From assembly GCA_003446975.1 (NCBI GenBank), contig DMAP01000060.1, positions 1 to 16,236 on the forward strand: a stretch of 16,236 bases of DNA, read 5' to 3'. The DNA comes from Clostridiales bacterium (GTDB lineage: Bacteria > Bacillota > Clostridia > Tissierellales > Dethiosulfatibacteraceae). Shown one piece after another: positions 1 to 5,898 of the stretch. The notes under the pieces are model-generated. The model saw only the letters and a program-made list of their open reading frames with translations, was not told the origin of the DNA and did not search any database. Position 1 is the stretch's first letter. Every line of letters starts with the position of its first letter. The position numbers and the translations under genes are program-made.

Positions 1-406
1 GAAAAATGGCAGTCATAACAGAAACCGCAGCCTCTTCTTTTTTGTGAAAATCCATAAAGGCTTTTAAAGTATGGCAGTTTATCAGTGGAACATCGCCATT
101 CAATATTAAAACGGTGTCATCATCACTTATATGTCTTGCTCCTTGCATAACCGCATACCCTGTTCCATAAGGAAAGCTTTCACCAATTGGTTGGTTTTCA
201 AATATAACATCATACTCTCTCAAGGATTTAACGACTTCTTCTTTTCCATGTCCCAATATCAGAATGCATTTATCAATACTGGCGTTTTGTGAAGCCTCTA
301 TGACGTATTTTATGATTTCCTTGCCGCATATCTTATGCAGCACCTTTGGTATCTTGGATTTCATTCTGGTGCCTTCTCCGGCAGCTAAAACGATTGAAAT
401 ATCCAT
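1..406 (-). CDS. glmU: GlmU N-terminal part, UDP-GlcNAc pyrophosphorylase/GlcN-1-P acetyltransferase (partial)
   Basis: Bifunctional cytoplasmic enzyme that acetylates glucosamine-1-phosphate and uridylylates GlcNAc-1-phosphate to UDP-GlcNAc, the precursor of peptidoglycan. Only the first 135 codons are present; the gene runs off the left edge. The translation begins MDISIVLAAGEGTRMKSK, the nucleotidyltransferase signature L-A-A-G-x-G-T-R-M-x-S, and continues with a Rossmann-like segment containing GTGYAV and LNGDVPLI, which match the uridine- and metal-binding parts of the uridylyltransferase domain. The C-terminal left-handed beta-helix acetyltransferase domain is outside the window, so bifunctionality is inferred from the family. 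The start at 406 is supported by GAGGAG six bases upstream. The order purR-spoVG-glmU is common in Clostridia. It has its own promoter after the spoVG terminator. Confidence 0.93.
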   Translation of the reverse strand, partial: MDISIVLAAGEGTRMKSKIPKVLHKICGKEIIKYVIEASQNASIDKCILILGHGKEEVVKSLREYDVIFENQPIGESFPYGTGYAVMQGARHISDDDTVLILNGDVPLINCHTLKAFMDFHKKEEAAVSVMTAIF

Positions 407-438
407 TACATTCTCCTCGCTTGATTATTTCAAAACAT

Positions 439-467
439 ATTATATTATTATTGCATAAAAATAACAA
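439..467 (-). promoter_or_regulatory. sigma-A type promoter of glmU
   Basis: Reading the minus strand, TTGTTA (462-467) and TATAAT (439-444) are separated by exactly 17 bases, about 33 bases before the glmU ATG. The -10 is a perfect consensus match and the -35 matches four of six. It follows directly after the spoVG terminator, so glmU probably has its own transcription start. Not experimentally shown. Confidence 0.7.
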
Positions 468-500
468 TAGCATACCGCATTTCTTTCATGAAAGAGCAAT

Positions 501-525
501 AAAAAAGGGCCCCCATAGACCCCTT
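501..525 (-). terminator. rho-independent terminator after spoVG
   Basis: On the minus strand, 17 bases past the spoVG stop, AAGGG (521-525) pairs with CCCTT (505-509), extended inward by T-G, C-G and T-G pairs after one G/G mismatch, with a tight ATG loop, followed by a run of T (501-506). The stem is short and imperfect but the position and T tract fit a terminator. Confidence 0.65.
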
Positions 526-542
526 GCGGATAATATCTATTA

Positions 543-812
543 TTATTCCTCTTCTTCCGCCTGCTTCTCTTCATAAGCTTTAAACACTAAATCCTGAATC
601 ATGCTCCTTGTCAGGGAATTTATAGGATGTGCGATATCCTTAAACTCTCCATCCGGCATTTTTCTGCTAGGCATTGCTATGAAAGGTCCATTCTGTCCTT
701 CAATTACCTTGATGTCGTGCACTACAAAACAATCATCAAAAGTTACTGAAACAATGGCTTTCATTTTTCCTTCAGAGTTGATCTTCCTTACTCTTACATC
801 TGTGATTTGCAT
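543..812 (-). CDS. spoVG: SpoVG, septation/sporulation regulator
   Basis: Small nucleic-acid-binding regulator of 89 residues, first known from sporulation and septation control in Bacillus and later shown to bind DNA and RNA in several Firmicutes. The sequence starts MQITDVRVRKI and contains the family-typical stretches VSVTFDDCFVVHDIKVIEG, GPFIAMPSRK and FKDIAHPINS, with an acidic glutamate-rich tail. The start at 812 is chosen because AAGGTGGTGA sits four bases upstream and the homologues begin at this Met; a longer in-frame reading to 851 would run through the ribosome site. It lies between purR and glmU on the same strand, a conserved neighbourhood in spore-forming Firmicutes. It has its own promoter in the 93-base gap after purR and a hairpin terminator downstream. 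Confidence 0.95.
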   Translation of the reverse strand: MQITDVRVRKINSEGKMKAIVSVTFDDCFVVHDIKVIEGQNGPFIAMPSRKMPDGEFKDIAHPINSLTRSMIQDLVFKAYEEKQAEEEE

Positions 813-857
813 GGTTTCACCACCTTCCCCCAGGATATTCTGTCCAAACATATTTAT

Positions 858-886
858 ATTCTACTACATAATAAATAAAAAAGCAA
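858..886 (-). promoter_or_regulatory. spoVG promoter
   Basis: On the minus strand TTGCTT (881-886), a 17-base spacer and TAGAAT (858-863) form a reasonable sigma-A promoter 45 bases before the spoVG ATG. The -10 area also reads GTAGAAT, which fits the sigma-H -10 pattern RnnGAAT; spoVG of Bacillus is a classic sigma-H gene. A matching sigma-H -35 at the correct spacing was not found. Confidence 0.55.
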
Positions 887-905
887 AAACTCTTTAATTA
901 TTTAT

Positions 906-1727
906 TCATAATTTATTATCATTGTTCGGTTTTATAATAATTTTTCTATTTTCCTCATCAACATCATCTAAAATAAGTAGAGAATTGTACTCTTTAACCA
1001 ACTTGCTGACTGGTTCTTTAGTTGAAATAACAACATAAACACCAACAACCTCAACATTGAACTCAAGCATAAGATCCTTCATGCCTTTGGCTGTACCGCC
1101 ACCTTTCATGAAGTCATCCACAATTAAAACCCTTGACCCCTCTTTAATGGCCCGTCTAGATAATGTCATAGTTTCAATCTTTTTGGTGGAGCCTGACACA
1201 TAATTGATGCTTAGGGTGGAACCCTCCGTTACCTTGCTATTTCTTCTAATGACTGCCAATGGGACATCAAGCTCTTTAGCGGTCATGAGAGCTACCGGTA
1301 TACCTTTCGTCTCCACTGTGACAACATAATCAACAGATTTTTTGGAGTATTGGCTTGCAATTATTTTAGAAATGCTATGGGAGTAATAAGGTGAATTGAA
1401 TATATCACTCATATAAATATACCCGCCGGGAATTATTCTGAAAGAATCTGAAAATGCAAGACATAGTTCATTCAATAGAATTTGCTGTTCTTTTTGGTTC
1501 ATGCTAGGTATATAGATGACACCTCCAGATGCGCCTGAAATAGTTTCAATCTTGCCGAATTCCAAGTCATTGACCAACCCTTTGACGATGACAATATCTT
1601 CACTGATTGTCGATTTGGCCGCATTGAACAATTCAGAGAAATAATTATATGAAAAGACATGATTAGGTCTTTCTGTAAAAATTTTCATCAATGCTCCGAC
1701 TCTTTGGTTTCTTCTGTATTTTTTCAT
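906..1727 (-). CDS. purR: PurR, purine operon repressor (PRT-fold)
   Basis: Transcriptional repressor of purine synthesis and salvage genes in Gram-positive bacteria; it binds paired PurBox operators and is released by PRPP. The 273-residue product has an N-terminal winged-helix region (about 1-72, beginning MKKYRRNQRVGALMKIFTE) and a C-terminal type I phosphoribosyltransferase-fold domain (about 80-273) with the PRPP loop LIVDDFMKGGGTAKGM at 201-216, close in length to the B. subtilis protein (285 aa). The start at 1727 is set by AGGGTGA eight bases upstream; an in-frame extension to 1868 would cross the promoter and overlap murC. It is divergent from murC and upstream of spoVG. The promoter spacer holds a PurBox-like sequence, so it may repress itself as in Bacillus. 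No obvious terminator lies between it and spoVG. Confidence 0.94.
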   Translation of the reverse strand: MKKYRRNQRVGALMKIFTERPNHVFSYNYFSELFNAAKSTISEDIVIVKGLVNDLEFGKIETISGASGGVIYIPSMNQKEQQILLNELCLAFSDSFRIIPGGYIYMSDIFNSPYYSHSISKIIASQYSKKSVDYVVTVETKGIPVALMTAKELDVPLAVIRRNSKVTEGSTLSINYVSGSTKKIETMTLSRRAIKEGSRVLIVDDFMKGGGTAKGMKDLMLEFNVEVVGVYVVISTKEPVSKLVKEYNSLLILDDVDEENRKIIIKPNNDNKL

Positions 1728-1758
1728 TGATTCACCCTCATACGAAATATTTAAATAT

Positions 1759-1787
1759 ATTATACCTATTTCATTCGGTTTTAACAA
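1759..1787 (-). promoter_or_regulatory. sigma-A type promoter of purR
   Basis: Minus-strand TTGTTA (1782-1787), 17 bases, then a perfect TATAAT (1759-1764), ending 31 bases before the purR start. The spacer and the edge of the -35 carry the PurBox-like element described separately. Confidence 0.7.
1770..1782 (-). promoter_or_regulatory. candidate PurBox in the purR promoter
   Basis: The minus strand reads AAAACCGAATGAA, which fits the Bacillus PurBox consensus AWWWCCGAACWWT at 11 of 13 positions, including the CCGAA core; the mismatches are T for the C after CCGAA and the last base. It sits between the -10 and -35 of purR, so a bound PurR would block RNA polymerase. A much weaker opposite-orientation copy around 1738-1750 shares only about nine positions. 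Functional assignment is inference. Confidence 0.35.
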
Positions 1788-1820
1788 GAGTATATTTGGC
1801 TTTATATTATATTGCTTTCC

Positions 1821-1829
1821 TGATATAAT
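1821..1829 (+). promoter_or_regulatory. extended -10 promoter of murC
   Basis: TG-A-TATAAT at 1821-1829 is a perfect -10 with the TGn extension. The sequence at the usual -35 position (1801-1806, TTTATA) is a poor match, which the extended -10 can compensate. It lies 29 bases before the murC ATG. Confidence 0.6.
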
Positions 1830-1858
1830 AGGTAAAAACAAACGACAGGGTGATAAAT

Positions 1859-3217
1859 ATGAAATCATATGAATATATACATTTTATAGGAATAGGTGGA
1901 ATTAGCATGAGCGGACTGGCTGAAATCATGATAAAGAGAGGATGCAAGGTGTCAGGCTCTGATACAGGTTATTCCTCTCATATCAAGCATCTTAAGGATC
2001 TTGGAGCGGATATCGTTATAGGTCATAATAGCGCTGTCATAACTACCCAAGATCTAGTGGTTTTCACTTCTGCTGCAAAGTCAGATAATCCTGAATTGAA
2101 CGAGGCGGCAAGACTTGGGATTAAAACCATGGAAAGAGCTGATTTTCTCGGAGAACTGATGAAAGATTATGTCCACCCGATTGCTGTTTCCGGTACGCAC
2201 GGGAAAACAACAACAACTGGTTTTATGACATCCATATTGCTAATGGCAAAGAAAGATCCCACCATATTGATTGGTGGCGATTACAAACTGATTGATGGCA
2301 ATATTCGCATCGGTGGCAGTTCTGATATACTGCTAACAGAGGCATGTGAGTATAAAAGAAGCTTCACACGATTCAAACCAGAGTATGGTATTGTCTTGAA
2401 CATCGAAGAAGACCATCTGGATTATTATCAGGATATTAAGGACATAAAAAGTGCATTTCTTGAGTTTGCAAAAAACATCGTTAAAGATGGTTATCTGATT
2501 TATAATCATGACTGTCTAAACTCAAAAGGATTGTTTGATGATTTGGAATGTAATCGGGTTACCTTTGGATTATCAAAAGGCGCAGCTATACGCGCTAGAA
2601 ACCTTAAATACACGCCCTATCCTGAATTTGACCTTTACTATGGAGAAGATATGATGGGTAAGCTTAGATTGAATGTGCCAGGTGAGCATAACGTGTATAA
2701 TGCCTTGGCAGCAGTAACCTGCAGTCAAGCTATGGGTATCAATGTCTATGATATAAGGAAAGGGATAGAGGAGTTTAGTGGAACCAAAAGAAGATTTGAG
2801 CTTAGAGGTGAAGTGAATGGAGCTGTTGTCATAGATGATTATGCACATCACCCCACAGAAATAAAGACCACTTTGAAGACAGTCAAAGGTATGTCTAAAA
2901 AAAGAATATTTTGTATTTTTCAACCACATACTTATTCCAGAACTTATTCTCTTTTGAATGAGTTTTCTGAAGCCTTTAATGATGCTGATGTTGTTCTTGT
3001 TACGGATATTTATGCGGCAAGGGAAGAAGATTTAGGGTTGGTGCATTCGAAGGATTTAGTCAAGGCTCTGAAAGCCAAAAGTATAGAAGCATTGTACTGT
3101 TCCACATTTGAAGAGGCTGAAGCTTTTTTGAAAAAAAATGTTAAGAGATCAGATTTTGTCATCACAATGGGTGCGGGAGATGTTTTTCTCATTGCTGATC
3201 ATTTGACCGAAAGGTAA
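1859..3217 (+). CDS. murC: MurC, UDP-N-acetylmuramate--L-alanine ligase
   Basis: Cytoplasmic ATP-dependent ligase adding L-alanine to UDP-MurNAc, the first amino acid of the peptidoglycan stem peptide. The 452-residue product shows the N-terminal nucleotide-sugar motif GIGGISMSGLAEIM (11-24), the Mur-ligase ATP loop GTHGKTTTT (112-120), and the C-terminal motifs DDYAHHPTEI and QPHTYSRT expected of MurC. Length is typical (about 450-460). The ATG at 1859 is preferred over an in-frame GTG at 1850 because the GTG is part of the ribosome site AGGGTGAT. It is the only plus-strand gene, divergent from purR, away from the main division and cell-wall cluster; this murC-purR-spoVG-glmU arrangement is seen in Clostridia. 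It ends 9 bases before a strong terminator hairpin. Confidence 0.97.
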   Translation: MKSYEYIHFIGIGGISMSGLAEIMIKRGCKVSGSDTGYSSHIKHLKDLGADIVIGHNSAVITTQDLVVFTSAAKSDNPELNEAARLGIKTMERADFLGELMKDYVHPIAVSGTHGKTTTTGFMTSILLMAKKDPTILIGGDYKLIDGNIRIGGSSDILLTEACEYKRSFTRFKPEYGIVLNIEEDHLDYYQDIKDIKSAFLEFAKNIVKDGYLIYNHDCLNSKGLFDDLECNRVTFGLSKGAAIRARNLKYTPYPEFDLYYGEDMMGKLRLNVPGEHNVYNALAAVTCSQAMGINVYDIRKGIEEFSGTKRRFELRGEVNGAVVIDDYAHHPTEIKTTLKTVKGMSKKRIFCIFQPHTYSRTYSLLNEFSEAFNDADVVLVTDIYAAREEDLGLVHSKDLVKALKAKSIEALYCSTFEEAEAFLKKNVKRSDFVITMGAGDVFLIADHLTER

Positions 3218-3226
3218 TCTAAATTT

Positions 3227-3269
3227 AAACAGGCATCAAAGAGTTAAATCCTTTGACGCCTGTTTTTTT
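3227..3269. terminator. murC terminator, probably bidirectional
   Basis: AAACAGGC-A-TCAAAG (3227-3241) pairs with CTTTGA-C-GCCTGTTT (3251-3265): 14 pairs with a single A/C mismatch, then a seven-T run. In the opposite direction the same hairpin follows the convergent membrane-protein gene and is followed by TTTAAATTT, so it may end both transcripts. Confidence 0.9.
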
Positions 3270-3274
3270 AGACT

Positions 3275-3673
3275 TTAATATCTTGAATAGCTGCTTACTG
3301 CGACATATTCCACCCTTTCGCTGAAGCCCAAGTATATCTTGTATATATCCGATACCAGGGATCCTGTAAAAACACCTATTAGAATGATTATAATCGCTAC
3401 TGTCGAGTCAGTGCCAAAGTTTGTATACAGTTCGTAGCTCCAAACAAAATAAAGAATAATATTGACAAATGGGATCAACAGTAATAGGACATACCACGCT
3501 GACTTGTTGATTAAATGAAAGAACAATATGAACTGCAGAAATGGTATGAAGGCTATCCAAGAATTATTCAGGTTTGCCTTTTCACTCATTTTATATAAGG
3601 ATGCGGCATTCAACAAATAAAACGCCAATGCCCACATGCCTTGCAAATCGTGTCTTAATATTAGTGCTTGCAT
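3275..3673 (-). CDS. small multi-pass membrane protein, DUF5684-like, function unknown
   Basis: A 132-residue hydrophobic protein with about four predicted membrane helices (roughly 12-30, 38-55, 59-82 and 90-115) and no signal peptide. The segments SWIAFIPFLQFILFF, WYVLLLLIPFVNIILYFVW and ELYTNFG resemble the DUF5684 family of small membrane proteins (pattern: W-x-x-x-I-P, then a second helix with LLxIPxVN, then a FG turn). This is recognition from memory, not a search. The start is the ATG at 3673, with GGAGG seven bases upstream; a TTG at 3688 would overlap that ribosome site. It lies 97 bases downstream of hutH on the same strand but has its own good promoter, so a role in histidine uptake is not established; it has none of the features of a transporter such as HutM. 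Confidence 0.7.
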   Translation of the reverse strand: MQALILRHDLQGMWALAFYLLNAASLYKMSEKANLNNSWIAFIPFLQFILFFHLINKSAWYVLLLLIPFVNIILYFVWSYELYTNFGTDSTVAIIIILIGVFTGSLVSDIYKIYLGFSERVEYVAVSSYSRY

Positions 3674-3704
3674 TAATTCAACCTCCAATTGAAATCACAA
3701 TCAG

Positions 3705-3733
3705 ATTTTACTATAATTGGTTGCCTGAATCAA
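3705..3733 (-). promoter_or_regulatory. promoter of the small membrane protein gene
   Basis: Minus-strand TTGATT (3728-3733), a 17-base spacer and TAAAAT (3705-3710), 31 bases before the ATG at 3673. It lies in the 97-base gap after hutH, in which no convincing terminator was found. Confidence 0.55.
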
Positions 3734-3744
3734 TAGATACGGAG

Positions 3745-3775
3745 ATTTCTAATGATGGTTTAATCCATTTCTAAT
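3745..3775. repeat. short direct repeat ATTTCTAAT x2
   Basis: ATTTCTAAT occurs at 3745-3753 and 3767-3775, 22 bases apart (two helical turns); the second copy overlaps the hutH stop codon. It lies just upstream of the -35 of the membrane protein promoter. It could be a regulator site or chance in AT-rich DNA. Confidence 0.35.
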
Positions 3776-5270
3776 AAGTGCTATTTGTAAACGCTCTTCT
3801 TATGATTAACTCTTCACAGCAATCTATATCCTGATATAGTTCCCTGTCATCTACCAGTCTAGGTACGTAGTCCCTTATAATGTTGTATGCTTTCTCAGTT
3901 CCCTTTCCGAGTTGCTTTCTGCCTCGCAGATCGATTGCTTGGCATGCGCACATCATTTCCATCGCAATTACTCGTCTAAGATTCTTCATTATTTCCCTTG
4001 CTTTTCTGGCGCCTATTGTTCCCATTGAAACATGATCTTCCTGATTTGCTGAAGATGGAATGCTATCCACGCTTGCCGGATGTGACAAAATCTTATTCTC
4101 TGAAACCAGCGCTGCCGCTGAATATTGAACAATCATAAAGCCTGAGTTCAATCCCCCTTTCTCCACCAAAAAAGCAGGCAAGCCACTTAATGCTGGATTA
4201 ACAAGTCTTTCGATCCTTCTTTCAGAGATGTTGGCAAGCTCAGCTAAGGCAATCGCCATTAAATCAAATGCTATAGCCACAGGTTGTCCATGGAAATTTC
4301 CACCGGAAATTCCAGTTTCATCAAATATGATCGGATTGTCAGTCACTGAATTCATTTCTATGAGAATTTTCTCCGTCACATATTTTAATGCATCTTTACT
4401 TGCGCCGTGAACCTGCGGAACACATCTTAATGAGTAGGCGTCCTGGACTCTGATTTCTCCTTGCAGTGTAGTCATTTTACTATCTTCAAGCAAATCAAGC
4501 ATTTTGTGGGCTGTCTCAATCTGTCCTTGATGAGGTCTGACTGCATGAACTCTTGAATCAAGAGAAGTTATTATGCCATTCAATGCCTCGAAGGTCAAAG
4601 CAGCTGCTAAGTCCGCCAATTCACTCAGATGAAGACCGTCATAAAGAGTCAATGCCCCTATTGCCGTCATAACCTGTGTCCCGTTGATCAGTGCCAACCC
4701 TTCTTTTGCTACCAATTGTATTGGTTCGATGCCTGCTTTTCTCATGGCTTCCGCGCCACTCAATATAATCCCTTGATATTCAGCTTTACCCAATCCTATA
4801 AGCGGCAACACCATATGTGAAAGTGGTGCAAGGTCTCCGCTCGCTCCCAGCGAGCCTTTCTCCGGAATCACTGGGTGAACCCCCTTATTAAGCATTTCCA
4901 CCATGGTGTTGACAGTCGAAAGTCTGATTCCTGAGTAGCCTTTGGCCAGCGCATTGATTCTCAACAGGATAATGCCCCTCACAATATCCGTATCCAATGG
5001 ATTTCCCGCTCCAACTGCATGTGTTATGATGAGGTTTTTTTGAAGCAGCATAGAATCCTCTTTAGTTATGTTGACATCGCTGAATTTTCCAAAACCTGTG
5101 GTGATTCCATAGATTGTTTTGTCACTGTCAATAAATTCATCTACTTTTTTCCTCGAAGCGAGTATACATGTTTTCGCTTCCTCAGTCAATTCTACAGAAT
5201 AATGATTCCGAGACACATTTATTAGATCCTCCAGACTCAGATTTGAGCCATCTACCATGATTCTTTTCAT
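3771..5270 (-). CDS. hutH: HutH, histidine ammonia-lyase
   Basis: Deaminates L-histidine to trans-urocanate and ammonia, the committing step of histidine degradation, in the cytoplasm as a tetramer. The 499-residue product has the MIO cofactor tripeptide Ala-Ser-Gly at 143-145 within GSLGASGDLAPLSHM, the active-site Tyr54 in YGITTGFGKF, and the lyase motifs GNFHGQP and SSANQEDHVSMG. Length matches the family (about 500-510). The ATG at 5270 follows GGAGG by five bases. It is the last hut gene in transcription order, separated from hutP by 130 bases holding its own promoter and a HutP-type antitermination leader, so its expression is probably induced by histidine through HutP. The gene appears intact. 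Confidence 0.97.
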   Translation of the reverse strand: MKRIMVDGSNLSLEDLINVSRNHYSVELTEEAKTCILASRKKVDEFIDSDKTIYGITTGFGKFSDVNITKEDSMLLQKNLIITHAVGAGNPLDTDIVRGIILLRINALAKGYSGIRLSTVNTMVEMLNKGVHPVIPEKGSLGASGDLAPLSHMVLPLIGLGKAEYQGIILSGAEAMRKAGIEPIQLVAKEGLALINGTQVMTAIGALTLYDGLHLSELADLAAALTFEALNGIITSLDSRVHAVRPHQGQIETAHKMLDLLEDSKMTTLQGEIRVQDAYSLRCVPQVHGASKDALKYVTEKILIEMNSVTDNPIIFDETGISGGNFHGQPVAIAFDLMAIALAELANISERRIERLVNPALSGLPAFLVEKGGLNSGFMIVQYSAAALVSENKILSHPASVDSIPSSANQEDHVSMGTIGARKAREIMKNLRRVIAMEMMCACQAIDLRGRKQLGKGTEKAYNIIRDYVPRLVDDRELYQDIDCCEELIIRRAFTNSTY

Positions 5271-5292
5271 TTTTCCTCCACTAAATCAACAA

Positions 5293-5329
5293 AGGCAAAC
5301 CAGAACTACTATGCAGTCCTGATTTGCCT
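5293..5329 (-). terminator. hutH leader hairpin, candidate HutP-controlled terminator
   Basis: On the minus strand AGGCAAA (5323-5329) starts a 37-base near-perfect inverted repeat ending in TTTGCCT (5293-5299). All bases pair with a few G-U wobbles: 15 pairs with a seven-base loop, or 17 with a three-base loop. It is followed by TTGTTGATTT, an interrupted U-rich tail, which suggests a leaky, regulated terminator. It sits in the hutH leader, ending 22 bases before the start codon, in the same hutP-hutH gap where the B. subtilis hut terminator lies. Confidence 0.75.
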
Positions 5330-5330
5330 C

Positions 5331-5347
5331 CTATTGTCTATTATCTA
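5331..5347 (-). promoter_or_regulatory. HutP RNA-binding site: three UAG triplets spaced by four bases
   Basis: The transcript reads UAG-AUAA-UAG-ACAA-UAG, with triplets at 5345-5347, 5338-5340 and 5331-5333. HutP of B. subtilis, with histidine and Mg2+, recognises three NAG triplets separated by four nucleotides, so this is an exact match in triplet and spacing. The third UAG ends one base before the terminator stem. A second equally regular cluster (site II of B. subtilis) was not found inside the hairpin, which contains CAG and two adjacent UAGs at other spacings. Confidence 0.8.
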
Positions 5348-5370
5348 TAGGCATTTATTCACTTTGTTCT

Positions 5371-5399
5371 AATATATCATGTCCTTTGTTTTGAGTCAA
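5371..5399 (-). promoter_or_regulatory. strong sigma-A type promoter of hutH
   Basis: Minus-strand TTGACT (5394-5399), exactly 17 bases, TATATT (5371-5376). Five of six positions match at each hexamer. It starts one base after the hutP stop codon, giving a leader of about 95 bases that contains the UAG array and the hairpin. Confidence 0.75.
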
Positions 5400-5400
5400 T

Positions 5401-5841
5401 CTATACCGGCTGTATGCCCATGCCTATGGCTTCATGTTCAAATCCTTGCCTTGGCGATCCTATCTGTCCATATAGAACAACCGCCAGCCAATCTCCTGAT
5501 GATCGATCTCCTAAAACTAGATTACCTCTTACAATAACAAATACCAGCCCTGTGCTTCTCAGTACATCCCCAAGATCAACTTGTCCTCTACAAAAACCGC
5601 TAAAAGCTTCCATAGTAGCATGGTATAATGCATGTTCCTCTCTGTAGTTTTCTCGGATTAGATCCTGCCTCATTGCAGCAGTCTCTACTGCAGCAAATAT
5701 TGTTTTTGACTCCATGGATCCCGCTTTTCCTTTATACAACGAGTAACTATGGTCTTCAAATTGTTTAATTATTTCAATTTCTTGTATATCTTCAGCTAAA
5801 GCAAACTGAAGCGCTATTTTTCCAATACCCGTTTTTTTCAA
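5401..5841 (-). CDS. hutP: HutP, histidine-responsive RNA-binding antiterminator
   Basis: Hexameric RNA-binding protein that, with L-histidine and Mg2+, binds NAG-triplet RNA and prevents a terminator from forming ahead of hut genes. Much of the C-terminal two thirds matches B. subtilis HutP as remembered: GKAGSM, AAVETA, YREEHALYHATMEA, RGQ, LRSTGL, RGN, GDWLAVVLYGQIG and GFEHEAIGMGI. The metal/histidine-binding His residues correspond to His70, His74 and His136. With the TTG start at 5841 the protein has 146 residues, near the 148 of B. subtilis, and AAAGGTGA lies four bases upstream; an in-frame ATG at 5889 has no ribosome site and would add 16 residues not expected in the family. It lies between fchA (57-base gap) and hutH, an unusual internal position. 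Confidence 0.93.
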   Translation of the reverse strand: MKKTGIGKIALQFALAEDIQEIEIIKQFEDHSYSLYKGKAGSMESKTIFAAVETAAMRQDLIRENYREEHALYHATMEAFSGFCRGQVDLGDVLRSTGLVFVIVRGNLVLGDRSSGDWLAVVLYGQIGSPRQGFEHEAIGMGIQPV

Positions 5842-5845
5842 AACA

Positions 5846-5853
5846 TCACCTTT
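5846..5853 (-). promoter_or_regulatory. ribosome binding site deciding the hutP TTG start
   Basis: Minus-strand AAAGGTGA lies four bases before the TTG at 5839-5841. The competing ATG at 5887-5889 has only the T-rich end of fchA and AGCTATGCTAT upstream. Confidence 0.6.
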
Positions 5854-5898
5854 TTCCAATTGTGACCTAAGATGAAATAATTGTAACATATAGCATAG

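Noticed and set aside
813..851. Upstream ATG for spoVG
   Set aside because: It would translate through the AAGGTGGTGA ribosome site and add 13 residues absent from SpoVG proteins.
1850..1858. GTG start for murC, three codons upstream of the ATG
   Set aside because: The GTG is embedded in the AGGGTGAT ribosome site that serves the ATG at 1859, and MurC homologues start near that Met.
1728..1868. 47-codon N-terminal extension of purR
   Set aside because: It crosses the purR and murC promoters and overlaps the murC start; homologues begin at MKKYRRNQR, where a good ribosome site exists.
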